Below are positions 10,352 through 20,992 of a stretch of 64,000 nucleotides of DNA, piece after piece (positions within the stretch are counted from its first letter, which is position 1; each line of letters begins with the position of its first letter). This DNA comes from Russula earlei (taxonomy: Eukaryota > Basidiomycota > Agaricomycetes > Russulales > Russulaceae): positions 34,268-98,267 of the forward strand of contig JAGFNK010000173.1 of NCBI GenBank assembly GCA_025769875.1. The letters are read 5' to 3'. Both the position numbers and the translations under genes were made by a program. The notes beneath the pieces were generated by a model. That model searched no databases. It had not been told where the DNA came from and worked only from the letters and a program-made list of their open reading frames with translations.

Positions 10352-11664
10352 TTAATTTGCCATATGGTTCTTCTTTCCACAGTAATAACAGAGGTTGTTC
10401 TTCCATCGAAACTCTTTCTCTGCATCTGTGAGGGGTTTTCTTTCACTTCTGGATTCCCAGGGTTGTTCATTAGGTTCTCCTTGGTACAAGTTAATTTCCA
10501 AGGGATTGTCTGAACATTGAGTGTTTAATCCTTGAGTATGCACAGAGCGTCCTCCTCTAAAGGCCGTGGAATTGTATAGGTGGAATGGGTTGTCAAATTC
10601 TCTTGCTGCTTTGACAAGGGCTGAGAGTGTAGTTGGTGTTGGTGTGATTCCCAATATCTTTTGATGCAGGGCTGGGTTAATGTTCTTCCTGAATGCGTAC
10701 ATCTTTGTCCTTTCATCGGTGGTAGCTCGCGATGCATGGTGTGACCATTTCTGATACCATTCATTAAACAGTAGTTTTCCTTGATAATAAGTGTGCATAG
10801 TGTTGGCAGAAGCCAATTCTGCTTCTGCAGGGATAAAATGGTCAGCAAAGGCCTTTTTGAAGTTGTCCCATGATCCATAGTTGGCTACAGTACAAGCCAT
10901 GGCTTTAGTGGTTTGTTCTCTAGCCCATGCTCCAGCAGGTGTTCCTACTTTAAAGTGGGTTAGTGCAGCGGCAACTTTCTTGCTTTCATCTGTAAAAGAG
11001 TCACCATTGATGTAGTAATAATTAGCCAGGGCTGCCCGAAAGACTTCTGCATTGTCGGCTTACCATCAAAGGGTTCTGGGGCAGTTCCCACAAGATGAGG
11101 ATTGCTGGACATTGTAGGGTTCTGGGTTGTTGCGACTGTAACAATTGGTGGAGCTGGACCTTGTAACTGGATTCTAGTTGGAGTGAGTGTTTGAGGGATT
11201 GTTTGTGGTATGTTGCTAACTGTATGCGGAGTGGGTTGTTGAGTATTTTGTCAGGTAGAGGGTCCTGGAGTAGCGCTTCAAACGCTTGGTGCAGTGCCTA
11301 GGGCAGTGGTAACTTCTTGTGTTGCTCTAGCTGTGAAGTCAACTTCTTTGTTGTTGTAGTAAACCCAATATCTTCTAGAATGGCTCCACTTGACTGGTTT
11401 ATCTAGGAAGAGACCTGTGAAATTGTAAGGGTTGAATTCTTGAACGTTTTCCGCTCCTGGGGCTGCTGCTTTAAGTTGCTCAGTGGTAACTTCATCATTG
11501 TTGTCTTCGTATAACCAAGTGTCAGAAAGATTTCTGTGGTTGATAATAGATACACCTGCGAATTTCCCTTGGTAACAGTGATCTTGAGTGTCGTAACTGA
11601 GGCCTTCAAATAGGAGTGGGATTAGATTTTCTGCTTCATCAGTGATATCTCTCCTAGTGCTCAT
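10352..11664 (-). pseudogene. Gypsy-A gag: capsid and zinc knuckle
   Basis: Starts at an ATG (11664-11662) reading STRRDITDEAENLIPLLFEG. After a Pro/Thr-rich linker it shows the capsid signature GTAPEPFDG followed, after a 1-nt frameshift near 11060, by NAEVFRAALANYYYINGDSF and ALTHFKVGTPAGAW. It then runs through a helical capsid region to a zinc knuckle CYYCGKKNHMAN, which is cut by a stop just before its last Cys. Stops also lie near 11278 and 11250. Gag forms the virus-like particle and binds RNA. Directly upstream on the minus strand is a separate reading frame (11669-12338 plus 15642-16171). Confidence 0.88.
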
Positions 11665-11668
11665 AGGT

Positions 11669-12338
11669 CTAGACAACTGTTATAGTCCAATGGCCATTGT
11701 TCCAAGGATATGCAATGGTGTAGGCTGGTTTCAGTCAAATGGTATCAGGTCTTCCTTGGTGTCTTCTTAATTGGATTTGGGAATATTCTTCAGTGATGCT
11801 GCTTTGTGTTATAACTACTCAGGTTTTCCACAGATATCCTTCGAATTCCGCTGGAGAGATGGCAAAGTCACTTATTTCCTTGATGGGGTGTTTGTAAACT
11901 ATAAAGTGTGTCAGTCGTTGATGCCAAGCTTGGGTACAATAACTCTTGAATTCAATTAACTCTCTCCTTGAACGCGTAGGTAAGTTTAATGCTAAGAAGG
12001 ATTGTTCTGGTAAGTAGCAGTGTAAATCAGTACTCCTAAGATCGGCACTATCAGGGGATTCAATGAGGGGTGACGCAAAGGGTTGGATAGGTACAACAGG
12101 GGTAGGAATATGATTGGTAAACAAGTGTAAGTAGGCGTCAGGAGGGGTAGGAGGTAATGGTCTTTCAACAAGAAATCCTCTTGCATTGGGAACTGTTTCT
12201 CTCTCAGGGGGTCGTTAGGATGACACGTGTCTCCTGTGTCGAGGAGCCAGATTTATCGAATGGGGAGGTGGTAATCAACTGGCATCCACAAGGTAATTCT
12301 GTTAGGAGTAGGAGGTGTATCTGGTCAAAAGTTGCATG
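11669..12338 (-). pseudogene. Gypsy-A 5' ORF ahead of gag, C-terminal part
   Basis: A minus-strand reading before gag. The best piece contains IPTPVVPIQPFASPLIES, CYLPEQSFLALNLPTRSRRE, HQRLTHFIVYKHPIKE and SPAEFEGYLWKT. After two TGA stops in frame it ends at TAG (11671-11669), a few bases before the gag ATG. No known domain is recognised. Its coding nature is inferred from length, composition and stops restricted mainly to TGA. The N-terminal half lies beyond the LINE insertion at 15642-16171. It could be an extra protein or an N-terminal Gag extension. Confidence 0.55.
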
Positions 12339-12349
12339 TGCAATACTCT

Positions 12350-12350
<1 letters not shown>

Positions 12351-12383
<33 letters not shown>
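12351..12383 (-). other. LINE poly(A) tail
   Basis: 33 consecutive T on the + strand, that is the 3' poly(A) of the minus-strand LINE, directly next to the left TSD copy. Confidence 0.95.
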
Positions 12384-12676
12384 CCAAATTTGTATTCCAC
12401 GGCGCATACATCAAAGTACAGAGGCAGTCACGGGTGTGCTAAGCGACGTAATGTGATTAGGCATTTGGTTCTGGGGTTGTCCGCCAAGGTGGTATGGCAG
12501 CAATTGGGTGTAGTGTGTGGTGGTTGGTGTTAATGGTTATGTGGGGTGTCTTATGCTTCCCAGTTCTCCCTCATCCCTCCTGGGTCCCAGGTTTCCCTTG
12601 GTTTTAGGCACTGCTTTGGTTTCCTTTAGGAAGTGTAGCGTGCCTTTCGCTCATTCTGGGTGGTTGAACAGCTGGG
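12384..12676 (-). other. LINE 3' untranslated region
   Basis: Non-coding sequence between the ORF2 stop (12677) and the poly(A) tail; nothing else is seen in it. Confidence 0.7.
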
Positions 12677-15629
12677 CTAAGTTTTGTGGGCGGCTTCCTG
12701 CAGACAGGTGTCTGCGGCGCGCATCATTGAAGAGTGGGCATGACAGAGCACATGCTCAACTGTTTGGATGGGTTCACCGCACTGGCACGTAATTTGTGCT
12801 GGTGTGTGTTTTGGGTAGAAGCGTTGTGTGTACTCCCCGATAAATGCGTGACCTGTAATGAGTCGGTAGAAGGTGGCCGTAATCTGTCTCAAGAACTTAT
12901 CGTATTGTCCCGTGTGGTTACTCCTGTTATGTTCAGTGTTAGGGTCTCCTTCATTAGCTTGTTTTGTTCTTCTTTGAGCGATTGCAGTAGGGTGGGGTTT
13001 CCCATCTGGCGGTTTGGTGAGTGCGGTGCGGTAGGCAAGGGAGTTGCGGGGTGAGTCGTGCCAACTCCTTTCCCATTCTACTATTGCTTCTTTTTCATGT
13101 CTGCTTTTTTGTTCATCTAATGATAAAGGCTCTGAGATGTTTTCAGTGCGTGCCAAACTAGCGGCTTCTGTAGCTAGTTGTTTGGCCTTCCGGAAACCTG
13201 TTGGCGTGCTGTTCCTGGGCATCCAGAGCAGTCTTATGTTCGTTTTGGGGTATGCGTTGATAATCTCACCTATTTGTTTTAGATGATGTATGGCTACTGC
13301 TTGATCATCATGAGGCTTGTGGTTGATGGCCAGTTCTGTTGCTGTGCACGTTGGTAGGCATATGTGGGCAAGCATGGGTGTTGTCTCTGTTTGCGTGTTG
13401 AGGTATTCTGTAAGGGCCTCAAGTCCGGCCGTTAGTGAGCGGATGTGGGTGCCTTTGTCTGTCACCGTTGTTCCGATTACCTTTACCTTGTGTCCCCAAA
13501 GATTACCTTTTTCATATAGCACTGCTGCTGTCGCTCCAATTTGTTTGTTATCTGTTTGGTCTTTGTTGGTTTTGATGCCGTTGCAGTAGATGGCGATGGC
13601 TGTTCCTGCTTGGCATTGTTTCATTAGTAGCCTGGCTAAACAGGCTTGCGTTTGTTGGGCGTCTGGGAGGTTAGCATCGCTTGAATCTACTCTGACCTGA
13701 CCATTCCAGTCTGGGGTGCTGGGCGGGATGTTGGGGAAGTCTTCTATGCATGGGCTATTCGCTGGCATTCTGTGCACTAGTGATCTCAGGGTGGTCTTTG
13801 CTTTGTGGCTGTTTGTGGTTGGTAGAGGCACGTTGTGGTGTTGTTGGGTGTACCAGTTGCCCCCTAGTCTTCTCCGCAGTTGGCTGTTGTTCGTGGTGTG
13901 GTGGAGTCTTACCACCACGTTGTTTGTTAGCTTGTTTAACCGTATTTTCATTGGGAGAATGGTTAGTAGTTGATGGAGTGGCTCCCTTGGAGTCGTGCAG
14001 AAGGCTCCTGCTATTACCTTGACTGCTTCATTCTGGACAGTTTGTAGTTTTTTGACCAGTCTTACCTGTTTGCCTGTGTACCATAGCTGGTGGCCATATG
14101 TTAGCATGGGGAGACATATAGCGAGATATACCTGTCTCCACTTGGCTTGCTCCAGGCCTCTGACGGAGTTGTGTAGTAGTTGGAGGGCTTTTAGAGATGC
14201 TCTTGCTCTATTGCACATGTACTCGACATGTTGTGTCCAGGAGAGGTGTGCGTCGAAAAATAAACCAAGGTACCTGATTGTGTCAGTTGCTGTGACTTGG
14301 TAGTAAGCTTTGTGCGATGGGAGTGATAGGTGTAGGCAGTTGGGCGGGGCTGCCTTCTCCCATTGCTTTCTAAAGAAGATTACCTCTGTTTTTTCTGGTT
14401 TGATGCTGAGTCCTGCTTTGGTTAGCCAGCTCATACACTCAGAATACCCCATTTGGAGTGTTGACTCTACTGACGCCCAGTCACAGCCACATGCAAACAC
14501 AGCCCTGTCATCAATGTACATGGCTAGCATGGCTTTGTTCCAGTTCTTTGCTTTGTGTAGCATGGGCAAGGTGTACAGTATGGAGAGTACAGGTGAGGCG
14601 GGGGAGCCCTGGGGCGTGCCTGCTTCCAGTCCAAAGGGAGCGGAGGCTCGCCTGTTAAATCGTAGTCGAGCTTTTCTGTTAGTTAAAAATGAGTGGCACC
14701 AACGTACTAATTCTGGAGTGAAACCTAAGTTTTCGACAACTTGGGCTAGTCTTCGATGATTGATGTTGTCAAAGAAGCCCTGGATGTCAAAGAGGAGGAG
14801 GCCGCATCTGAGTCCAGTTTGGTGTGCAGCTTGTATGTCATGGAGTAGTGCGAGTCCTGCGTCAATTGTTGATGATGCATTTCTTCCTCCATATTGGATC
14901 GTGGGGACGATCTCGTACTTAGCCATGTCCTGATATATTAGCCTTGCCACTATTTTTTCCAGGAGCTTACCCATGCACTCGAGTAGTGCTATCAGTCGGA
15001 AGTTCTTAGCCAGAGTGTAGTCTGACCTATTTGGTTTGGGTATGATGCATACTAGCGCCTCTTTCCAGGCACTTGGGTGATGCCCAGCTTTGAGGCAGGC
15101 TTCAAAGAGCCAGAGGAGTCTGTCCAGGCTTGCTTCCCATGAACACTTTATCAAGGTCCAGGAGTGTCCTGAGGGGCCAGGGGCAGAGCATCTGGACACT
15201 TTCCGTAGGAGGTCACTTACTAATTCTTTACTAATGTTCAGGAGGGTGCGTTGGGGAAGCGGGTCTGGGTCATCATTAAAGTGTGCATCCACTTCCTGCC
15301 TCTCGGCGGCAAAAAAACGCTGTGAGAGTGTGTTAGCCATTTCTTCATGGGAATTGGAAAGACCTTCTGGTCCTCTCAGTGGGGGAACTTGTGTTATTTT
15401 GCGTCCATGTCTCCATGTCGCAACTTCCCAGAGTTGAGCTTTCTCAATGTAGTCATTTGCCCAGTGGCATTTTGCTTCTTGGATGGTGGCTTTAAGTCGT
15501 TTCTGTGCTCTCTTTCATTTGTCCCGGTTAGGGGTTTCTTTGAGGGTTTGCACAGCTCTCCTGCACTCTGCGTTCCACAAAGGTGCAGCGAGTCGTGGGT
15601 GTGGGTGCCTGGGTTTGAGGGTACTTTCA
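12677..15629 (-). pseudogene. LINE ORF2: reverse transcriptase, RNase H, C-terminal CCHC
   Basis: Truncated at its 5' end. The frame enters at 15629 (KPRHPHPRLAAPLWNAECRR, just after the lost endonuclease), crosses one TGA at 15517-15515, and is then open for about 900 codons. RT motifs: FDIQGFFDNINH (block A), AGTPQGSPASPVLS (block B), catalytic YIDD, then YLGLFFDAHLSW. An RNase H-like domain follows, but its first motif reads IYCNG where YTDG is usual, so the catalytic Asp appears lost. The C-terminus has a Cys/His cluster (CQCGEPIQTVEHVLCHAH). The enzyme would make cDNA at the nicked target. This copy lacks endonuclease and cannot move by itself. Confidence 0.93.
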
Positions 15630-15641
15630 TGCAATACTCTG

Positions 15642-16171
15642 TTTTGCAGTTACACCTTGCTGTCCATGGATTTGACCCAGTATCTTCTGTGATGGCAGAC
15701 CAACGTTCTTGGCTAGTTGGGATGGTGGTTTGTATTGGTGTGAGGGGTCGAGGGGCAAGACCTGAGGCTTCTAGGATTGCTGGAACAGAATAGTATGCAG
15801 GGGGACCAGTATATGAGGCGTCTGGGCTGGTAATTGCCCAAGGTTGATTGTAGTCTGCGTCGTATCACCACGAGTTAGTTTCCCAATTGAAGGTGTTGTG
15901 TATTCCTGGTACAACAGCAAGTTGGACATAAGATTGGTTTTCCCTTTGTATTCTGTTGAGGCATAGGTGGTAGAACTGGACAGTGAGACGATAGTAGCTG
16001 ATGTATGTCCAACCCAAGTAAAACAGGCAATACCCTGTCCTTAAAGAATTAACGATGAGATGGTGACGTGGCTGGATGATTCTGGTCCAAAGGTTCAGTT
16101 TGCTAGAGCGCAGGGATTGATAATCAACTGGTTGTCCTTGGATGTTCTTTGCTTGAGCAAGTTGCCAATAT
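15642..16171 (-). pseudogene. Gypsy-A 5' ORF, N-terminal part, and leader
   Basis: Between the Gypsy-A 5' LTR and the LINE the minus strand reads through with few stops: YLGWTYISYYRLTVQFYHLC, VQLAVVPGIHNTFNWETNSW, a TGA, then YDADYNQPWAITSPDASYTG and RCNCKTEYC, and continues past the LINE to 12338. No family is recognised. The sequence next to the LTR (16155-16171, minus-strand ATATTGGCAACTTGCTC) should hold the PBS. It contains TGG four bases inside but shows no match to the LTR-A transcript start, so a tRNA primer is more likely here. Confidence 0.5.
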
Positions 16172-17556
16172 TGTCACAGTAACTAGCCGTGTCAGTTCAC
16201 AAGCGGAAAACAAGTTGATGATAGAGAGGTGTTCAAGAAATGGGCTGGTTCCCGTGTATAATGAGTAAGGATCCCTGCAGCGGTCGAAGTGTTTTATGCT
16301 AAACAGGTTATGGCCAATAGACCCTTCCTAGTATGACTCGGTCCATTGAGAAGCTAGGGTAAGTTTATAATGGGATAGACTAGGGCTGGTTCCACTAGCT
16401 ATATGCGTTCAAGTCTGAAGCGAGCCAAACCAGGGCGCGCAGAGTTCGTGGGGCTGGACAGCGATCCAAAGATGGTTGTCTTGACCCAAGAGCAAGAGGA
16501 ATGAGGAGGAAGGGAGAAGAGAAGGAGAGGAGAGGAGAGCAAGATCACTTGCACGCAGTTGTTTCTGACTGAAGGTAAGGGGAACTCAAGAAGACTGTAT
16601 TCTTCCTCTTCTTTTTCTACTACAGAGTAGCTAGGTGTTTTATATACAGGAGAGAAGTACTAAGGATGAAAGGCATGAAAGGGAGATAGGCATGAAAGAG
16701 AATCAAGACTGGTCGAGACGGTCGAGGCCATGGTGAAAGGCCTGAGACGTGAACGCGTCGCGTGTGCCGAGGCATGGCGTGCGCACATGGTCAGTGGCAA
16801 GGACTGGGCGATGCGATGCGAGGAAGGAGGCAAGGTGTGGGAGGAGGCCAAGCGTCACGCATCGCGCACGGTCGGAACGTGGTTCTGAGGCCAGCGATAT
16901 GGCTCACCTTACAAGTCCATCGGGGACCTTGAACAATGCAGAGAGAGTAGAGGAAGGTAGGTCTTAAAGGAGGAGAGCTCTTCTCAGGGGAGTGAAGAGA
17001 GACTCTTAGGGAAGGAAGGGAAAGGCGAAGAGTAGATGGTGGATGGTGTGTTGAGAGTTGATGAAATGGAGAGGTGGTTGTGGTTTAAGTTTGTGAGAGT
17101 GAAGTGGGTTGCAGGAGAATATGTTGGACAAGAGTAGGTTGGATTCTACAAGAGACCAAGCTTAGGGCTTTGGTCACAAAGTACTGAGCTTATATATACA
17201 GGAGAAGCGCAGCAATAGCTGCGCTTTGACTGTGCTACTAGTATAGTAGGAGTCATAATAAGTATGAGTCATAGGAAGGAGGCCATGAATGAGTCAGAAC
17301 CAAGTAGCTGTGCTGCACAGTAGGTGCGCAGCATTGCACAGTCAAAACTAAGAAGTGAATATAAATGGAAAGAGAACCAAACAAAGGGAAAGTAACAGCA
17401 ATCCAGTGTTACCTGGACGTGTATGGATCACATGATAACACAGAAGGGATCACAAGACATAAGAGATCATGATACTAGTAAGTAAAGGGACATACGAAAG
17501 CAAGCAGTCCATAGCAAAAAGGTAAGCGGTAAATGTAAAAGGAAAATGGTGTAACA
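16172..17556 (-). repeat. LTR-A1: 5' LTR of Gypsy-A, split by LTR-J1
   Basis: Minus-oriented LTR (TGTTACACC ... GTGACA) of about 882 bp plus a nested LTR-J1 (16416-16913). It matches LTR-A2 (18269-19150) and LTR-A3 (46456-47337) along its length. A TATATATAA box lies near 17190 on the minus strand. The base pairs outside its right end (AAAAT, 17557-17561) should be the Gypsy-A TSD; the other copy is outside the window. Confidence 0.9.
16416..16913 (-). repeat. LTR-J1, solo LTR nested in LTR-A1
   Basis: About 498 bp, minus orientation (TGTAAGGTGAGCC ... GCTTCA), flanked by AGTC or AAGTC duplications (16411-16415 and 16913-16917; the terminal A is ambiguous). A TATATAAAA box lies at about 16640 on the minus strand. 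Related sequences occur at 50108-50770 and 55915-56206. Confidence 0.85.
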
Positions 17557-17856
17557 AAAATAATAGTTGCTGTTGTGCTGGTGGCAGGAGTCAACTAAGG
17601 GTTTCAAGATACAGTATAATGCATGCTTGTTGTGGCTTAGGAGTTGTCCAAATGGTAAGACTTCAAGGAATTCTTTGACAATGAGATGAGGAAAGTCTTC
17701 GTGGGGTGGTTCTATCCCTGGTACATTGTGTAGGTTGGTTAAGGTGATGACAGGGAATGCAGTGGAGGCCCAAGTTCGATAATGATTTAGGCTCAAGACG
17801 TGGATGATGATAGCGTCTTCTTCTTTGTCTTCTTCTAAGGTGTATTCTCGAGGCAC
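17557..17856 (-). pseudogene. Gypsy-B second 5' reading frame, cut by Gypsy-A
   Basis: Minus-strand frame starting PREYTLEEDKEEDAIIIHVL and containing IEPPHEDFPHLIVKEFLEVL; it is cut after CHQHNSNYYF by the insertion of Gypsy-A at 17556. No family is recognised. It follows the 17954-19737 frame on the same strand. The about 100-bp gap between them holds AATAAA-like sequence (minus strand, near 17885-17900). Confidence 0.4.
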
Positions 17857-17953
17857 TTAAGGCAAAGAAGAAAGGTTTATTCGATCTTTATTGAAGCATT
17901 ACAAGGGTGGTTCTTACTTTATAAGAACTGTGCACAAGTTCTATGGTTTGGAG

Positions 17954-19737
17954 TCAGTACCTCTCAATTATTTCGAGAGGATTAGGGGGAATATGAGGTG
18001 TGAAGCAGAAGCAAAGTGACTGTGGGTTGAAGCAGATGGTATTGACTGTATAAGTTGAATAGTGATGTAGATGTAGGGAGACGTGGTTACTGTTCTCTTC
18101 AAAATGTAAGTAGCTGAAAGCAAAAGCAAGGTGTCCGTCCAAGAAGTTGTGTACAATGGATAAGCAAAATGAGCCCTCATAAGCAGGGTGGTAAATAGCA
18201 GGCAAGGTAAGTAGTTTCCTAAACAAAGAAGTATTGAAGATGTATGCGATGCATCTGAGGGGGAAGTCTGTCACGGTAACTAGCCATGTCAATTCACAAG
18301 CGTAAAGACAAGTCAATGATAGAGAGGTGTTCAAGAAATGGGCTGGTTCCCGTGTATAAAGAATAAGGATCCCTGCAGCAGTCGAAGTGTTTTATGCTAA
18401 ACAGGTTATGGCCAATAGACCCTTCCTAGTACGACTCAGTCTGTTGAGAAGCTAGGGTAAGTTTATAATGGGATAGACTAGGGCTGGTTCCACTAGCTAT
18501 ATGTGTTCAAGTCCATTGGTGACCTTGAACAATGCAGAGAGAGTAGAGGAAGGTAGGTCTTAAAGGAGGAGAGCTCTTCTCAGGGGAGTGAAGAGAGACT
18601 CTTAGGGAAGGAAGGGAAAGGCGAAGAGTAGATGGTGGATGGTGTGTTGAGAGTTGATGAAATGGAGAGGTGGATGTGGTTTGAGGATTAAGAGCAAAGT
18701 GGGTTGCAGGAGAAATGTTTGGACAAGAGTAGGTTGGATTCTACAAGAGACCAAGCTTAGGGCTTTGGTCACAAAGTACTGAGCTTATATATACAGGAGA
18801 AGCGCAGCAATAGCTGCGCTTTGACTGTGCTATTAGTATAGTAGGAGTCATAATAAGTAGGAGTCATAGGAATGAGGCCACGAATGAGTCAGAACCAAGT
18901 AACTGTGCTGCACAGTAGGTGCGCAGCATTGCACAGTCAAAACTAAGAAGTGAATATAAATGGGAAGAGAACCAAACAAAGGGAAAGTAACAGCAATCCA
19001 GTGTTACCTGGACGTGTATGGATCACATGATAATACAGAAGGGATCACAAGATGTAAGAGATCACAAGACCAGTAAGTAAAGGGACATATGAAAGCAAGC
19101 AGTCCATAGCAAAAGGTAAGAAGTAAACATAAAAGGAAAATGGTGTAACAAAGTCAGTGTCTGGGGTGTATATCCCGACGTTAGAACAAATGCCAAAGGG
19201 GGTGAGGCTGTACTCAGTGGCAAGGGCAGTGTTGGAGGGTTCGACTGCAAAAGTGTGGATGATGTGTGCACGAAAGGTGGTGGTGAAGGTGTCTGTGAAT
19301 GTGTGATGAGCTAACTGGTCTGAGGTAGGGATGCGTCCCAGGTAGTCTTGATGATTTAAGTCATGGAGGGGACGCCACTGCTCGCAGGAACGATTGGTGG
19401 TAGGGAGGATGAAGTACTGGTGTGGATGGAAGTGAATTGTTGTGCAGGGGGGACGGTCGAGGAAGCCTTCAGGCAAGGGAGGACAGTCCACTTGCTGTTG
19501 CTCATTCTGCGCTGGAGGGGGAGTGCTGACAGGGACAAAGTTGCCTGGGATAGGCTGGGGAATGCTGGGAGACGATGGTGGGGCTATTGGGGAGTATAGG
19601 ATGCTAAGGGGTGAGGATGTGTCAACTGGGTCAATGTCTTCAGTAAGAATGCGAAGGGTAGTGTGTGGGGTAGGTTGCAGAGGAGAAGGGAGGCGCAAGG
19701 AGGTGTTAACCAAAGTGGGGGAGTTAGGAGTGGACAC
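17954..19737 (-). pseudogene. Gypsy-B 5' ORF, split by solo LTR-A2
   Basis: Starts at ATG 19737, 46 bp inside LTR-B1, and reads STPNSPTLVNTSLRLPSPLQ, a Pro/Ser-rich N-terminus, then CEQWRPLHDLNHQDYLGRIP and NVGIYTPDTDF. Solo LTR-A2 interrupts it; one copy of the AAGTC duplication restores the frame exactly to FPLRCIAYIFNTSLFRKLL, GHLAFAFSYLHFEEN and a stop at 17954. Total about 310 residues. No domain is recognised. Its place just inside the 5' LTR is like the extra frame of Gypsy-A. It may be a Gag-related or accessory protein. Confidence 0.55.
18269..19150 (-). repeat. LTR-A2, solo LTR
   Basis: 882-bp minus-oriented LTR with perfect 5-bp TSD AAGTC (18264-18268 and 19151-19155). It is left by recombination between the LTRs of a Gypsy-A element inserted in the Gypsy-B 5' ORF. 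Confidence 0.95.
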
Positions 19738-19771
19738 TTGAGCGTTGGCTGGTCAATACAGGGATGATGAG

Positions 19772-19783
19772 AGACTGTCCAGA
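19772..19783 (-). other. Gypsy-B primer-binding site, self-priming type
   Basis: The minus-strand sequence TCTGGACAGTCT directly follows LTR-B1. Its TGGACAGTCT is complementary to AGACTGTCCA inside the LTR (minus strand of 20069-20078), which lies about 27 nt downstream of the LTR TATA box, so at the predicted 5' end of the mRNA. Confidence 0.6.
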
Positions 19784-20611
19784 TGTCAAGACACGTACTG
19801 CTGATCACTAAGGACTCAGGATCAGGTGGGCAAAGGTCGAAACAGACGGTATGCGGCGTAAACGGCATTGAACAGGAGCACGAGCCAAACAACTAGGAGA
19901 TACCAGATGGGGACTGGTATGTGTTGCAGAAGGCAGAGGTGAAGAGTAGAGGCCAGTGCAGTGAGGGACTTTAAACAAGGCGGTCATTGAAGAGTACCTT
20001 GAAGACGAGGGAGGACTTTAGACTGAGCAGTCACAGGGGAGTACCCAGGAAGATGAGAGTATCACAAATGGACAGTCTGACGACTGCCATGCTTCATTGG
20101 GGTTTATATACAGTGTACAGGGTCAATTACAAAGAATTGGAACTATTCTAGACCCTTTGGTACCATCCAATAGGACTACAGAGGCATAAACTTGCTTGTG
20201 TCAAGTTTCAGGCTTACTGAGCGCATTACTGATCATTGTGGAGCAATTACATCATTATGATGTCACTTTGGAGTGCTTAGTGAGCCTATGAGGTCACTGT
20301 GGAGTCGCTCAGTCAGCCATGATGTCATTGGAGCCTTGATGACATCAGATGAGTTATGCAACAGTTTCTAAGAGTTTGTGCCGCTGTTTCGGGTTCTTGG
20401 TGGCTGGGTGACCATGTGGCTGCCACGCGATGATTACCCGATTAGGAAACTGGTGCCTGGTCGTGTTATAGTGCCTTTGCAATAGTGATATCTTGTACCA
20501 CAGGAGGGGTAGCCCAGAAAATGGAAGGGAGTTGGCAATGCAAAGTGAGAGAGGTCTCTCTTGAGTGAAATAGGACAATCTATGGCCAGGACCTGGCCTT
20601 GGTTTGTAACA
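19784..20611 (-). repeat. LTR-B1: 5' LTR of a Gypsy-B copy
   Basis: 828-bp minus-oriented LTR (TGTTACAAACC ... CTTGACA) matching 39411-40240, 59018-59846 and 61395-62223. The Gypsy-B 5' ORF follows at lower coordinates. No matching TSD is seen: the right side abuts an oppositely oriented fragment of the same LTR. TATATA box at 20105-20110. Confidence 0.92.
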
Positions 20612-20992
20612 CCTATTGGATGGTACCAAAGGGTCTAGAATAGCTCCAGTTCTTTGTAATCGACCCTGTACACTGTATATAAGCCCCAATATAGCATGGC
20701 AGTTGTCAGACTGTCCATTTGTGATACTCTCATCTTCCTGGGTACTCCCCTGCGACTGAAGACTCCCCTCGCCTCCAAGGTACTCTTCAACAACTGCCTT
20801 GTCTAAAGCCCTTTCGCTGCACTGGCCTCCAGTCTTTGCCTCTGCCTCCTGCAACATGTACCAGTCCCCATCTGGTACCTCTTAGTCATTTGGCTTGTCC
20901 TCTTGTTCAATGCCTCCTACTCCGCGTACCATCTGTTCCAATCCTTGCCCACCTGCTCCTGAGTCCTTAGTGATCAGCAGTATGTGTCTTGA
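20612..20992 (+). repeat. LTR-B fragment in opposite orientation
   Basis: The last 381 bp of LTR-B in + orientation, from CCTATTGGATGG to CTTGACA. It joins LTR-B1 head-on and then the Gypsy-C RT sequence (GGGGG at 20993). It looks like a rearranged remnant of a second Gypsy-B copy. Confidence 0.88.

Larger units (their letters stand above)
12351..15629 (-). mobile_element. 5'-truncated LINE (non-LTR retrotransposon)
   Basis: Minus-strand LINE of about 3.3 kb ending in a 33-nt poly(A) tail, seen as poly(T) at 12351-12383. The target duplication TGCAATACTCTG is perfect (12339-12350 and 15630-15641), with TTTT following in both. It lacks the 5' part, as is typical for target-primed reverse transcription. 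It is inserted in the Gypsy-A 5' ORF. The long pure A tail suggests a recent insertion. RT plus RNase H in one ORF fits the fungal I/Tad1-like groups. Confidence 0.95.

Noticed and set aside
12351..12383. Poly(T) run as a terminator or promoter element
   Set aside because: It is the poly(A) tail of the minus-strand LINE, next to a clear target duplication.
12734..14759. Several + strand open frames of 80-150 codons across the LINE
   Set aside because: They are antisense shadows of the long LINE ORF2.
16155..16171. Self-priming PBS for Gypsy-A
   Set aside because: No complementarity to the LTR-A sequence downstream of its TATA box was found; the TGG nearby fits a tRNA primer better.
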